The translations under genes and the position numbers were made by a program. This document shows positions 7,690 through 17,470 of a stretch of DNA of 47,001 nucleotides, in pieces. Every line of letters begins with the position of its first letter. Positions within the stretch are counted from its first letter, which is position 1. This DNA is from Bradyrhizobium sp. C9 (GTDB lineage Bacteria; Pseudomonadota; Alphaproteobacteria; Rhizobiales; Xanthobacteraceae), in assembly GCF_002532045.1 (NCBI RefSeq), contig NZ_NWTG01000042.1, positions 1 to 47,001 on the forward strand, written 5' to 3'. The notes under the pieces are model-generated. The model did no database searches, was not told where the DNA came from, and saw only the letters and a program-made list of their open reading frames with translations.

Positions 7690-8406
7690 ATGAAGAAGAA
7701 GACGACGGCGGCCGCCTCCGGGGCGGCAAAACGACGAAAAGGCGCGCCCGCCGCGCGCAAATCCGGCCCCGGCAGGACGGCAGCAAAGGGGACTGGAGCC
7801 AAGGCGGCTGGAACCGAAGCTTCCACTAGAGGCGCGGTTGCGTCCGGCGACAAATCCACGATCCGCAGGTTGCGGGCGCAGCTGGCGCGGGCCCAAGCCC
7901 GGATCGAGGAGCTGCAGGCCTCCGCCGAGACCGACTTCCTGCTCGACATCCTGAACCGCCGCGGCTTCGAGCGCGAGCTCGTCCGTTCGCTCTCCTTCAT
8001 CAAGCGCTATCAGGCCTCCGGCGCGCTGGTCGTGCTCGACGTCGATCGCCTCAAGCCGATCAACGATGCCTTCGGGCACGCGGCAGGTGACGAGGTGCTG
8101 AAGACGATCGTCGCCGCAATATCGGACCAGGTGCGCGCCTCCGACGTGATCGGCCGTCTCGGTGGCGACGAGTTCGCGGTGCTGCTGTGGAATCTCAGCG
8201 AGACCGATGCCCGCGCCAAGGCCGCTGCACTGGAAGAGGCGATCGACCGCCTGACCTTTGTGTTCCGTGGCAGCCGCGTCACCGCAGGCGCCTCAGCAGG
8301 CGTTGCGATCCTCACCGCGCATTCGGATGCCGATCGCGTTCTCGATGAGGCCGATCGTGCGATGTATGTGCGCAAGGCGCAGCGGCGCCATGAATCCAGC
8401 AGCTAG
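7690..8406 (+). CDS. Small diguanylate cyclase (GGDEF) with coiled-coil N-terminus
   Basis: A 238-residue protein. Residues 1-55 are Lys/Ala-rich and probably disordered, and residues 57-80 form a short coiled coil before the GGDEF domain. The catalytic GGDEF is intact at 158-162 within GRLGGDEFAVLL, with metal and substrate residues in LDVDRLKPINDAFGHAAGD. An allosteric inhibitory I-site, RASD (149-152), lies exactly five residues before it, so product feedback by c-di-GMP is predicted. There are no membrane segments and no sensory domain, so it is cytosolic and dimerises through the coiled coil. I prefer the ATG at 7690 because AAGG is 6 nt upstream; an ATG at 7684 would add two residues. 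The gene ends in a 14-bp tandem duplication. Confidence 0.92.
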   Translation: MKKKTTAAASGAAKRRKGAPAARKSGPGRTAAKGTGAKAAGTEASTRGAVASGDKSTIRRLRAQLARAQARIEELQASAETDFLLDILNRRGFERELVRSLSFIKRYQASGALVVLDVDRLKPINDAFGHAAGDEVLKTIVAAISDQVRASDVIGRLGGDEFAVLLWNLSETDARAKAAALEEAIDRLTFVFRGSRVTAGASAGVAILTAHSDADRVLDEADRAMYVRKAQRRHESSS

Positions 8407-8426
8407 TAATCCAGCAGCTAGCAGGC

Positions 8427-8678
8427 CTAAAGCGCGCTCAGATCCTCCGGCACGTTGCCGTAGGCCCGCAGCAGCTTGGCATCGCCGAATTCGCCGATCG
8501 CGGGATCACCGGTGCGGCTGAACGCGACGGCGCCGATGCTGCCGGGCATCCGCGACATCGTCTCAGCCCGGCGCAGCGCGACCGCCGAGCTCTGGCATTC
8601 CTCGGCACTGCCGGCGACCGGCGTGCCGTCGTCGTCCTGCATGAAAGGCAGCGCCACGTAGTAGGTCACATCTGCCAT
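8427..8678 (-). CDS. Hypothetical protein, 83 aa
   Basis: A small soluble protein with GAGGGAG at good spacing before its ATG. It begins MADVTYYVALPFMQDDDGTP and contains an Ala/Arg stretch (SSAVALRRAETMSRMPGS) and SIGAVAFSRTGDPAIGEFGD. The pattern of a short strand, a helix and another strand is compact and non-random. I do not recognise a named domain. It lies 19 nt downstream of another small minus-strand gene and is probably cotranscribed with it. Confidence 0.7.
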   Translation of the reverse strand: MADVTYYVALPFMQDDDGTPVAGSAEECQSSAVALRRAETMSRMPGSIGAVAFSRTGDPAIGEFGDAKLLRAYGNVPEDLSAL

Positions 8679-8697
8679 TGCTGTGCTCCCTCAGAGA

Positions 8698-8907
8698 TCA
8701 GGCGGCATCGCTCGCCGCATGGGTTCGCGCCGGCACGCAGCCGGCCGCGATCGCGGCCTGCAATTCCTCGAGTTCGGCTTCCAGATATTCGTTGGCCATG
8801 ATCAGCGCCTTGATGGTGCTGCGCAGATTGCCGTCGCACATCGCGATCGCCTGATCGCAGGCCTTCTCGTAGCGGCTGTTGTCGGGCAGGGAAGGCAGTG
8901 CGGACAT
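8698..8907 (-). CDS. Hypothetical helical protein, 69 aa
   Basis: The start at 8907 has GGGAG well placed on the minus strand; in-frame starts further upstream lack one. The protein is mostly helical, with SRYEKACDQAIAMCDGNLRSTIKALIMANEYLEAELEELQ, a likely short coiled coil, and a C-terminal Ala-rich tail. No domain is recognised. Its position and strand suggest an operon with the 83-aa gene at 8427-8678. Function unknown. Confidence 0.65.
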   Translation of the reverse strand: MSALPSLPDNSRYEKACDQAIAMCDGNLRSTIKALIMANEYLEAELEELQAAIAAGCVPARTHAASDAA

Positions 8908-9094
8908 AACGAAACTCCCTCTGATGGCTGGCGGCTGGATCGGCATGTTCTTATTTTGTTCTTTTGGAGTCAAGCGCCGAAAAGCACGTCCGCGTCCGTT
9001 GCCGCGAACGTGAAGCCAATGAGGCGCTGTGGATGACGGGGAAAACCGCCGCCTGATCTGAACCGGCGGGCCGCCGAAACCGCGGAGGCGGGCG

Positions 9095-9301
9095 TCAGGC
9101 GATGATGTCGGGCGTGATCTGATCTTCGATGAAGGCGATGCGGTCGCGCAATTGCAGCTTCCGCTTCTTCAAGCGTTGCAGCATCAAGAGATCCGGCGCC
9201 GGCGATTGATGCAACGCGTCGATCGCGGCATCGAGGTCGCGGTGCTCTTGTTGCAGACGCGCAAGCTCGGCGAGGAGTTCGCGCTCATCCTGATCGTTCA
9301 T
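9095..9301 (-). CDS. DUF465 (YdcH-like) small coiled-coil protein
   Basis: A 68-residue helical hairpin: ERELLAELARLQQEHRDLDA, a turn at SPAPD, and LMLQRLKKRKLQLRDRIAF. The LKKRKLxLRDxI motif is the hallmark of DUF465/YdcH proteins. The function of this family is unknown, though it is widespread in proteobacteria. I chose the ATG at 9301 because the family normally starts close to this point, but the ribosome binding site is weak. An upstream ATG at 9412 would add 37 unrelated residues. It is divergent from a second DUF465 gene at 9542-9727. Confidence 0.8.
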   Translation of the reverse strand: MNDQDERELLAELARLQQEHRDLDAAIDALHQSPAPDLLMLQRLKKRKLQLRDRIAFIEDQITPDIIA

Positions 9302-9541
9302 GGTTGTGTATTGACTGGTAAGCACGATGAGGTTGTTGCGGCCGAAGCAGCCGCTCGCCGGAATATCCTCCCTGAGCGCGCGCGGCGCAAGCCGAACCGG
9401 TTCCATAGTCACGATTAGTTACAGATAAACCGAAATGAGTGCGTGCGGCATTTCGCGTCCCCTATCGACAGCACCGTCCACTCGTGTAGACTTATTGGTC
9501 CGGATCGAACCTGAGGTTTAACGCACCGAGGAGTGTTCGCA

Positions 9542-9727
9542 ATGGCAATACAGGCCCATCTCGTTGAGCTGGAGCGTAAGCACAAAATACTCGAGAACGA
9601 ACTGCACGAAGCACTCGTTCACCCCTCCGTAGACGATCTCCACATTTGCGAGCTCAAGCGCCGCAAGCTGATGGTCAAGGATCAAATCGAGCGGTTGAGA
9701 CTTTCCGCCGACGACACGGTCCACTAA
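9542..9727 (+). CDS. DUF465 (YdcH-like) small coiled-coil protein
   Basis: A 61-residue paralogue of the divergent gene at 9095-9301. It has an N-terminal helix AHLVELERKHKILENELHEA, a short turn PSVDD and the signature ELKRRKLMVKDQIERL. GAGGAG lies about 10 nt before the ATG. DUF465 proteins are helical hairpins of unknown function. The pair shares a roughly 240-bp divergent intergenic region (9302-9541). Confidence 0.85.
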   Translation: MAIQAHLVELERKHKILENELHEALVHPSVDDLHICELKRRKLMVKDQIERLRLSADDTVH

Positions 9728-9822
9728 GCCGGTTCCTCCGCAAATTTAGCAAATAGTCTGGCCTTTTACCGAGGGATGAACGCCGCAGCGCGCATCCCCC
9801 GGGAAGGCTATGCTGCATTTGC

Positions 9823-10926
9823 TCAGAGCTCCGCCAGCTCGCCGACGTGGTCGGCGACCGCGAGCGATGACGTCAGTCCTGGCGATTCGATCCCGAACAG
9901 GTTGATCAGGCCGGCGACGCCGTGATCGGCTGGTCCCTGGATCAGGAAATCCTGGGTCGCGACCGCCGGCGGCACGATCTTGGGCCGGATTCCCGAATAG
10001 CTCGGCATCAGCGCCCCGTCCGGCAGGGTCGGCCAGTATTTGCGGATCGCCGGATAGAACCGCTCGGCCCGATCGGGGTCGACGGCATAATCGATGTGAT
10101 CGATCCATTCGACGTCGGGGCCGAACCTCGCCTGTCCGGCCATGTCGAGCGTCAGATGCACGCCGAGCCCGCCGGGCTCCGGCACCGGATAGATCAGGCG
10201 CGAGAACGGCGCCCTGGCGCTGCAACTAAAGTAATTACCCTTGGCCAGATAGGCCGTTGGAATCAACCCGATCGGCATGCCCTCGACGTTGCGCGCGACG
10301 GCCGTTGCGCCGAGGCCGGCGGCATTGACCAGGAGATCGCAGGCCAGCGTCATCGGCGCCGCGCCGCCGGCCTCGACCTCGAACCCGTTGGCCGTGGCCC
10401 TGGCGTGGAGCAGCGGCGTATGGAAGGCGAACGCCGCGCCGGCCGCCTCGGCGTCGCCGCGCAGCGCGAGCATGTAGGCATGGCTGTCGATGATCCCGGT
10501 GGAGGGCGACAGCAGCGCGGCGTCGCAGTTCAGCGCCGGCTCCAGCGCGCGTGCCGCCTCGCCGGATAGCAGCTGCATGTCGTCGACGCCGTTGGCCTCG
10601 GCATGGGCCCGGATCGACTGCAGTTTTTCGGTTTCCGCAGGCGTGGTGGCGACGATCAGCTTGCCGCAATTCTTGTGCGGGATGCCGTGCTCGGCGCAGT
10701 AACGATAAAGTGCCCGCTTGCCGCTGACGCACATCCGCGCCATCAGGCTGCCGGCCCGGTAGTAGATGCCGGCGTGGATCACCTCGCTGTTTCGCGACGA
10801 GGTCACAGTGCCGATCCCTTCGGCCTCCTCGATGACAATCACTTCGCGGCCGGCCTGTGCCAGCCGGCGCGCCACGGCGAGGCCGATCACCCCCGCACCG
10901 ACGATCACGCAATCAACCCTGTCCAT
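9823..10926 (-). CDS. FAD-dependent oxidoreductase, L-2-hydroxyglutarate dehydrogenase-like
   Basis: A 367-residue flavoprotein of the DAO superfamily. The FAD dinucleotide fold is at the N-terminus, with VIVGAGVIGLAVARRLAQAG (GxGxxG at 10-15) and the acidic end IEEAEGIGTVTSSRNSEVIH. The HAGIYY segment and the C-terminal PSYSGIRPKI are characteristic of L-2-hydroxyglutarate oxidases (LhgO/L2HGDH), which oxidise L-2-hydroxyglutarate to 2-oxoglutarate and pass electrons to quinone. The protein is about 50 residues shorter than E. coli LhgO. AAGGACGAG lies directly before the ATG. No lhgO partners (csiD, gabT) are nearby, so the substrate could be another 2-hydroxy acid. Confidence 0.85.
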   Translation of the reverse strand: MDRVDCVIVGAGVIGLAVARRLAQAGREVIVIEEAEGIGTVTSSRNSEVIHAGIYYRAGSLMARMCVSGKRALYRYCAEHGIPHKNCGKLIVATTPAETEKLQSIRAHAEANGVDDMQLLSGEAARALEPALNCDAALLSPSTGIIDSHAYMLALRGDAEAAGAAFAFHTPLLHARATANGFEVEAGGAAPMTLACDLLVNAAGLGATAVARNVEGMPIGLIPTAYLAKGNYFSCSARAPFSRLIYPVPEPGGLGVHLTLDMAGQARFGPDVEWIDHIDYAVDPDRAERFYPAIRKYWPTLPDGALMPSYSGIRPKIVPPAVATQDFLIQGPADHGVAGLINLFGIESPGLTSSLAVADHVGELAEL

Positions 10927-11184
10927 CTCGTCCTTCAGGTCCGAACATTTCCGCGCAGCGACGCGCGTGCTGCTACCGCCACCATCGTTCTGCCGATCCC
11001 GCCGATTTGGGCAAGTGCTTGGGCCATCTCAAATAGTTGGGGAGCCATGCTCTGTTAGGGCAGCATTAATCATGTCAGGGCAATTGCCGTACATTAAGTG
11101 GCATTTTCCAGTTGCGTCCCTATGCGTTTACCCGATCCAAACCGCCCGAGCCGGACACTCGCCCCGGAAATCCGCGGGTGATTG

Positions 11185-13872
11185 ATGGCTGGCAGGAAGT
11201 GGCAGGCGGGCGGGAAGAATTCGATTCCGGCAAGGGCCGTCCTTTGCCTGATCGCCGCCGTCGTGCCGTTCGGTGTCGCCCAGGCCGCCACGGCCGCCTT
11301 CGCACCGTCGACCTACCTTGGTGACCTCGATCCCGGCGTGGTCTGGGAGCTCCTGATCGGCAGCGTGGTGGTTGCCTCCTTCCTCGGCGCGGTCGGGCTG
11401 TGGATCCTTTCGGCCCTGCGCAAGGCCAAGCGCGCGCAACTGCGTCGCAACGCCTTCGTGTCGTCCGCCCTCAACCATCTGAACCAGGGCGTGGTGATGA
11501 CCGATGCGCGCGAGCGCATCGTGTTCTGCAACGACCGCTATCTCGACATCTACGGCCTGTCGCGCGCCGACATCAGGCGCAACATGACCGGCACCGAGCT
11601 GCTGGAACTGCGCCGCGACCGCGGCGTGCTCGACATAAGCGCCGAGGATTTCTTCGCCAGGGCCGCAGCGCCCGATGGGCTGGTCACCGAACTGCCCGGC
11701 GGCCGGTCGGTGCTGGTGAAATATTTTCCGCTGCCGAACGGCGGCTCGGTCGCAACCCATCTCGATTGCACCGACCAGCGCAAGCTGTCGCGCAAGCTCG
11801 CCTCGACCACGCAATTCCTCGAATCCGTGCTCGACAACGTCCCGGTCTGCGTCGCGGCCAAGAACATCGAGGACGGCCGCTACATCTTCGCCAATCGCGC
11901 GTTCGAGCGCTTCTCGCGTTTCTCGCGCGATCACATCGTGGGCAAGCGCGCCGACGAGATCTTCCGTTCCGAGACCGCGGTCAGCATCGATGCCGCCGAC
12001 CGCGCGGCGCTGGACGCGCCCGAAGGCTATCATCGCAGCGAATTCTTCGTCGAACGTGGTTCGGAGAAGCGCATCCTGGCGTCGAACCGCGTGATCGCCC
12101 GCAACGAGGCCGGCGATCCGGAATTCCTGATTGCGCTGTTCGAGGACGTCACCGATCGCCGTTCGCTGTCGCGCGAGCTCGAGAACAACAAGAAATTCCT
12201 CGAGCTCGTGGTCGACAACATCCCGGTCTCGCTGATCGTGCAGCGCGTCAGCGACGGCCGCTACCTGCTGGCCAATCGCAGCGCCGAGACGATCCTCAAC
12301 CGCCGCCGCGAGGACGCCGCCGGGCTCACCGCGTCCGACATCTTCAATGCGCGCGAGGCCAAGCTGATCGTCGCTCGCGACGAGGCTGCGATCCGCAAGC
12401 GCAGCATGATCGCCGAGGAGCACCCGATCTCGACCAAGGACGGCCTGCGGCTGTTCCTGACCCGCCGCATGACCGTGCTCGATGACCATGGCGAGCCGCA
12501 ATATCTGATCAAGACCCATGAGGACGTCACCGACCGGCGGCAGACCGAGTCGCGCATGGCGCACATGGCCTATCATGACGGCCTGACCGATCTGCCGAAC
12601 CGCGCCGCCTTCCTGCAGGCGCTGACCCAGATGATCGAGGCCTGCGATGGCACCGACGAAGAGTTCGCCGTGCTCTGCGTCGACCTCGACGGGCTGAAGG
12701 AGATCAACGACGTCTACGGCCATGCGATGGGCGACAAGGTGCTGATCGAAGTCGCGCAGCGCCTGCAGACCGTGGCGCGCGGCGGCGTGGTTGCGCGGCT
12801 GTCCGGCGACGAATTCGGCCTCATCATCGACGGCCAGCAGCCGGCCGCCGGCATTGCGCTGGCCGAGCAGGCCGCCGAGGCGCTGGGTGAGGATTTCGCG
12901 ATCGACGGCAAATCGGTGCGCACCGGCCTGACCGCGGGGGTCGCGGTGTTCCCGCACAACGGATCCGACGCGGCCTCGCTGCTGGCGAATTCCGGCGCGG
13001 CGCTGTTCCGCGCCAAGGCCAAGTCGCGCGGCACGATCTCGATCTTCGAGCCGGAGATGGACCAGCAGATCCGCGATCGCCGCGTGCTGCATCAGGAGCT
13101 GTCGGTCGCGATCAAGAACGGCGAATTGTCGCTCTACTACCAGCCGCAGGCGGCCACCGGCGCGAGCGTTGCGGGCAGCCAGATCATCGGCTTCGAGGCG
13201 CTGGCGCGCTGGCACCATCCGGTGCGCGGCTTCGTGCCGCCCAGTGACTTCATTCCGCTCGCGGAAGAAAGCGGCCTGATCGTCGAGATGGGCGAATGGA
13301 TCTTGCGCGAAGCTTGCCGGGAGGCCGCCTCCTGGGCGGTGCCGATGCAGGTCGCCGTGAACCTGTCGCCGGCGCAGTTCACCCATGGCGACCTTGTCGG
13401 CCTCGTGCATTCGATCCTGCTCGAGACCGGGCTGACGCCCGACCGGCTCGAGCTCGAAATCACCGAAGGCGTGCTGATCGAGGATTTCGACCGCGGCCTG
13501 TCGCTGCTGCGGCGGCTGAAGGCGCTCGGCGTCCGCATCTCGATGGATGATTTCGGCAGCGGCTATTCCTCGCTGAGCTACCTGCAGGCGTTTCCGTTCG
13601 ACAAGATCAAGATCGACCGCGCCTTCGTCATCAATCTCGGCCGCAATCCGCAATCGGCCGCGATCGTCCGTGCGGTCATCGATCTCGGCCACGGCCTTGA
13701 GATGTCGATCGTCGCCGAAGGCGTCGAGACCGAGGCACAGCTCAGTTTCCTCGCTGAGGAAGGCTGCGACGCGGTGCAGGGCTATCTGATCGGCCGGCCG
13801 GCCCCGATCGGTCAATTTGCCGCGCTGGTCGGCGGCGACCACCTTGCCGAAACCGTGCGCAGGGCCGGGTAA
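11185..13872 (+). CDS. Membrane-bound PAS-PAS-PAS-GGDEF-EAL c-di-GMP enzyme
   Basis: An 895-residue protein with two hydrophobic segments (about 17-36 and 52-77), then three PAS domains in tandem (about 88-205, 210-330 and 335-455). A GGDEF domain (about 460-620) and an EAL domain (about 635-890) follow. The cyclase motif is SGDEF (540-544), a variant active in many enzymes. The position of an I-site reads ARGG, so feedback binding is probably lost. The EAL domain has EAL (671-673), ELEITEGVL, DDFGSGYSSL, the Lys in KIKID and AEGVET, so phosphodiesterase activity is likely. PAS domains 2 and 3 are similar to each other and probably arose by duplication. A TTG three nucleotides upstream is an alternative start. 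Confidence 0.93.
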   Translation: MAGRKWQAGGKNSIPARAVLCLIAAVVPFGVAQAATAAFAPSTYLGDLDPGVVWELLIGSVVVASFLGAVGLWILSALRKAKRAQLRRNAFVSSALNHLNQGVVMTDARERIVFCNDRYLDIYGLSRADIRRNMTGTELLELRRDRGVLDISAEDFFARAAAPDGLVTELPGGRSVLVKYFPLPNGGSVATHLDCTDQRKLSRKLASTTQFLESVLDNVPVCVAAKNIEDGRYIFANRAFERFSRFSRDHIVGKRADEIFRSETAVSIDAADRAALDAPEGYHRSEFFVERGSEKRILASNRVIARNEAGDPEFLIALFEDVTDRRSLSRELENNKKFLELVVDNIPVSLIVQRVSDGRYLLANRSAETILNRRREDAAGLTASDIFNAREAKLIVARDEAAIRKRSMIAEEHPISTKDGLRLFLTRRMTVLDDHGEPQYLIKTHEDVTDRRQTESRMAHMAYHDGLTDLPNRAAFLQALTQMIEACDGTDEEFAVLCVDLDGLKEINDVYGHAMGDKVLIEVAQRLQTVARGGVVARLSGDEFGLIIDGQQPAAGIALAEQAAEALGEDFAIDGKSVRTGLTAGVAVFPHNGSDAASLLANSGAALFRAKAKSRGTISIFEPEMDQQIRDRRVLHQELSVAIKNGELSLYYQPQAATGASVAGSQIIGFEALARWHHPVRGFVPPSDFIPLAEESGLIVEMGEWILREACREAASWAVPMQVAVNLSPAQFTHGDLVGLVHSILLETGLTPDRLELEITEGVLIEDFDRGLSLLRRLKALGVRISMDDFGSGYSSLSYLQAFPFDKIKIDRAFVINLGRNPQSAAIVRAVIDLGHGLEMSIVAEGVETEAQLSFLAEEGCDAVQGYLIGRPAPIGQFAALVGGDHLAETVRRAG

Positions 13873-14250
13873 AATCGGCCTGAGCCGTCGGATCGGCCCG
13901 GCCGGCGGTGCTTGCCATCCGCGGTACGTCCGGTTAAATCTCGGCCCACCACAACATTCTTGCCGAGAAAGGAGGGCTGCGTCGTGGCGACATTCATCGA
14001 TCATCACCTCAGGCGTGGCCCCGTCAACGCCCTGCAGATGCGTTTGCAGGGCTGACCGGAAGCTCGGATAAAATCTCTTCCTGGTCTGCCCTTCGTGGCC
14101 GTGCGGCGCCGAACGTTTGAACGTCCGTGCCTGCACATGAATCCCTCGCCGCGCTTCGACACGCACATCCGATGATGGCTGGATGCCCAAGGGCATGCTG
14201 GCATGCCCGGGGATGCTGTGGTGATCGCCGGCAAGACCAGAGAATCGATC
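13873..14250 (+). other. Intergenic region between the GGDEF-EAL and ABC-F genes
   Basis: This 378-nt stretch has no large gene. It holds a 23-codon ORF with an unusually good Shine-Dalgarno at 13984-14055 and an 8-bp hairpin at its 3' end (14029-14052). The rest shows no recognised promoter or repeat. The last 48 nt could instead be the start of a longer form of the ABC-F protein. Confidence 0.5.
13984..14055 (+). CDS. Possible leader peptide (23 codons) upstream of the ABC-F gene
   Basis: AAAGGAGG at 13969-13975 is the best Shine-Dalgarno near this point. It is followed about 9 nt later by a GTG that opens a 23-codon ORF ending in TGA. The peptide starts VATFIDHHLRRGPVNALQMR and has a His/Arg cluster. 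Its last codons lie inside an 8-bp hairpin (14029-14036 with 14045-14052). Short translated ORFs before ABC-F genes are known to control expression by ribosome stalling in some bacteria. Here the role is inference, since the peptide could also be a chance ORF. Confidence 0.3.
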   Translation: MATFIDHHLRRGPVNALQMRLQG

Positions 14251-15774
<1,524 letters not shown>

Positions 15775-15776
15775 CG

Positions 15777-15880
15777 CTGCCAAAATATCGAAAACAACCC
15801 CATGCAAAGTAGCCGGTGGCGGTCGGCGTTGCAGCAAGCGACTTGACACGTCGGGCAACTCAGGAGCATTATTCTAATAT
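15777..15880. repeat. Possible dispersed repeat with ATATCGAAAACAACCCCATG core
   Basis: The segment contains an AT-rich ATATCGAAAACAACCCCATG block followed by GACTTGACACGTCGGGCAA. I recall this arrangement from many Bradyrhizobium intergenic regions. Only one copy is present here, so the assignment rests on memory of the family rather than on an internal comparison. Confidence 0.35.
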
Positions 15881-15934
15881 TCCGAAATCGTGCAAGCGTA
15901 CGCTCGTCGCCGCAAGCGGGAGAGGTGCGCCACG

Positions 15935-15986
15935 CCTTGACGCATTTTTCGCGCGAACACGTATTTCGTTCGCATTGAAATGCGAT
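15935..15986. repeat. Dispersed repeat, copy 2 (related to 2269-2322)
   Basis: A degenerate relative of the element at 2269-2322. It shares TTGACGC, TTTTTC, CGCGAAC and a late TTGAAA in the same order and near-equal spacing, with about ten differences and a 2-nt deletion. It lies just upstream of the GlpD-like gene. Confidence 0.4.
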
Positions 15987-15996
15987 AGGCGTTGCC

Positions 15997-17463
15997 ATGG
16001 CGGACTATGACGTCGCGATCATCGGCGGTGGCCTGAACGGCACGAGCATTGCGCGTGATGCGGCCGGCCGCGGCCTGCGCGTGATCCTGCTGGAGCAGGG
16101 CGATCTCGGCTCCGGCGCGTCGCAGGCCTCGCCGCGGCTGGTCCACGGCGATCTGGCCGGGCTGGAACGGCGCGCGTTGTTCCGCGTCCGCAGGGCGCTC
16201 AGGGAACGCGACGTGTTGCTGCGCATCGCGCCGCATCTGGTGCGGCCGGCGCGCTTTGCGATCCCGGCGCATGCCGAGGAGCGGCCGCCCTGGCAATTGC
16301 GGTCGTTGCTGCTGCTCTACGAGCGGCTCGCCTCGCGCAGCGGCCTGCCGCGGTCGACGACGCTGGATGTCACCCACCATCCGGTCGGCAATGCGCTGAA
16401 GCGGCCGTTCGGAACCGCGTTCGAGTATTCCGACTGCGTGGTCGACGATTCCCGGCTCGTGGTGCTTAACGCTGTCGATGCCGCGGCACGTGGCGCCGAT
16501 ATCCGCACCGGCGCGCGCGTGATCCGGGCCGAGCGCAGCGAGACCTGGCGGCTGGTCGCAATCGACCGCGGCTATCGCCGGGTGATCACGGCGCGGTCGC
16601 TGGTCAACGCGACCGGCGCATGGACCGCCTCCGTCGCCGACACTGTGTTGCGCGTGCCGGCGCCACCGCTTGCGACCGTGCAGATCAGCCAGATCGTGGT
16701 CCGCCGCCTGTTCGACTGCGACAACGTCTATGGGTTCCAGAACAGCGACGGCCAACTGATCTTCGCCAGTCCCTACGCGCGCGATTTCACCCTGATCGGC
16801 AGCGTCAGCCATGCCTTCAAGGGTGATCCCGCCATTGTGGCGATGGGCGTGCGCGAAGTGGCCTATCTCTGCGACGCAGCCAATCGCTATTTTCGCGAGC
16901 AGATCACTCCGGCCGATGTGCTGCGCACGATCTCCGGCGCCAATTCCGTCATCGCCCCCCGGCGACGGCGCATGAGCGATGGCGCCGCGTCGCTCGATTA
17001 TCGGCGCGGCAAGGCCCCGCTGCTCACCATCTTCGGCGGCGACGTCACCACCGCGCGTTACCGCGCCGAGCGGGCGATGTCGGAGTTCACGCGGTTCTAT
17101 CCGATGACGCCGCGCTGGACCGCAACCGTGCAGCTGCCGGGCGGCGAATTCGCGTGGCAGCGCTTCGAGACCGAGGTCGACATCGTTCGCGACCGCTGGC
17201 GCTTCCTGGGCGAGGACGAGGCGCGGCGGCTGGTGGCCGCCTATGGGTTGAACGTGAAGGACATCCTGGGCGAGGCGAAGCAGAAGGCGGATCTCGGGCC
17301 GGCCTTCGGCCCGGAACTGACCGGCGCGGAGGTGCGCTACCTCATGCGCAAGGAGTGGGCGCGCTTTCCCGACGACGTGCTGTGGCGCCGCTCCAAGCTC
17401 GGCCTGACCATGCCGCAAGCCGATCAGGATTCGCTCGCGGCGTTCATGACGAAGGGCGATTAA
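15997..17463 (+). CDS. GlpD-like FAD protein lacking conserved active-site residues
   Basis: A 488-residue protein that aligns from end to end with aerobic glycerol-3-phosphate dehydrogenase: IIGGGLNGTSIARDAAGRGL (8-27) for FAD, then EYSDCVVDDSRLV, LVNATGAW and the C-terminal DDVLWRRSKLG. Several invariant GlpD blocks are altered, however. HGGLRYLE reads HGDLAGLE (50-57), so the Arg and Tyr that contact the substrate phosphate are lost. SGVRPL reads SGANSV (313-318). GGKLTTYR reads GGDVTTAR (347-354). A KGSH block reads QISQ (229-232). It could use another substrate or be inactive. I avoid the symbol glpD for this reason. It is convergent with the TPR38 gene, 7 bp apart. Confidence 0.85.
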   Translation: MADYDVAIIGGGLNGTSIARDAAGRGLRVILLEQGDLGSGASQASPRLVHGDLAGLERRALFRVRRALRERDVLLRIAPHLVRPARFAIPAHAEERPPWQLRSLLLLYERLASRSGLPRSTTLDVTHHPVGNALKRPFGTAFEYSDCVVDDSRLVVLNAVDAAARGADIRTGARVIRAERSETWRLVAIDRGYRRVITARSLVNATGAWTASVADTVLRVPAPPLATVQISQIVVRRLFDCDNVYGFQNSDGQLIFASPYARDFTLIGSVSHAFKGDPAIVAMGVREVAYLCDAANRYFREQITPADVLRTISGANSVIAPRRRRMSDGAASLDYRRGKAPLLTIFGGDVTTARYRAERAMSEFTRFYPMTPRWTATVQLPGGEFAWQRFETEVDIVRDRWRFLGEDEARRLVAAYGLNVKDILGEAKQKADLGPAFGPELTGAEVRYLMRKEWARFPDDVLWRRSKLGLTMPQADQDSLAAFMTKGD

Positions 17464-17470
17464 GGCTCGG

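Noticed and set aside
11100..11117. A TGGCAT...TTGC pattern resembling a sigma-54 promoter before the GGDEF-EAL gene
   Set aside because: The spacing between the GG and GC elements is two bases too long for sigma-54, and no enhancer-binding site is visible.
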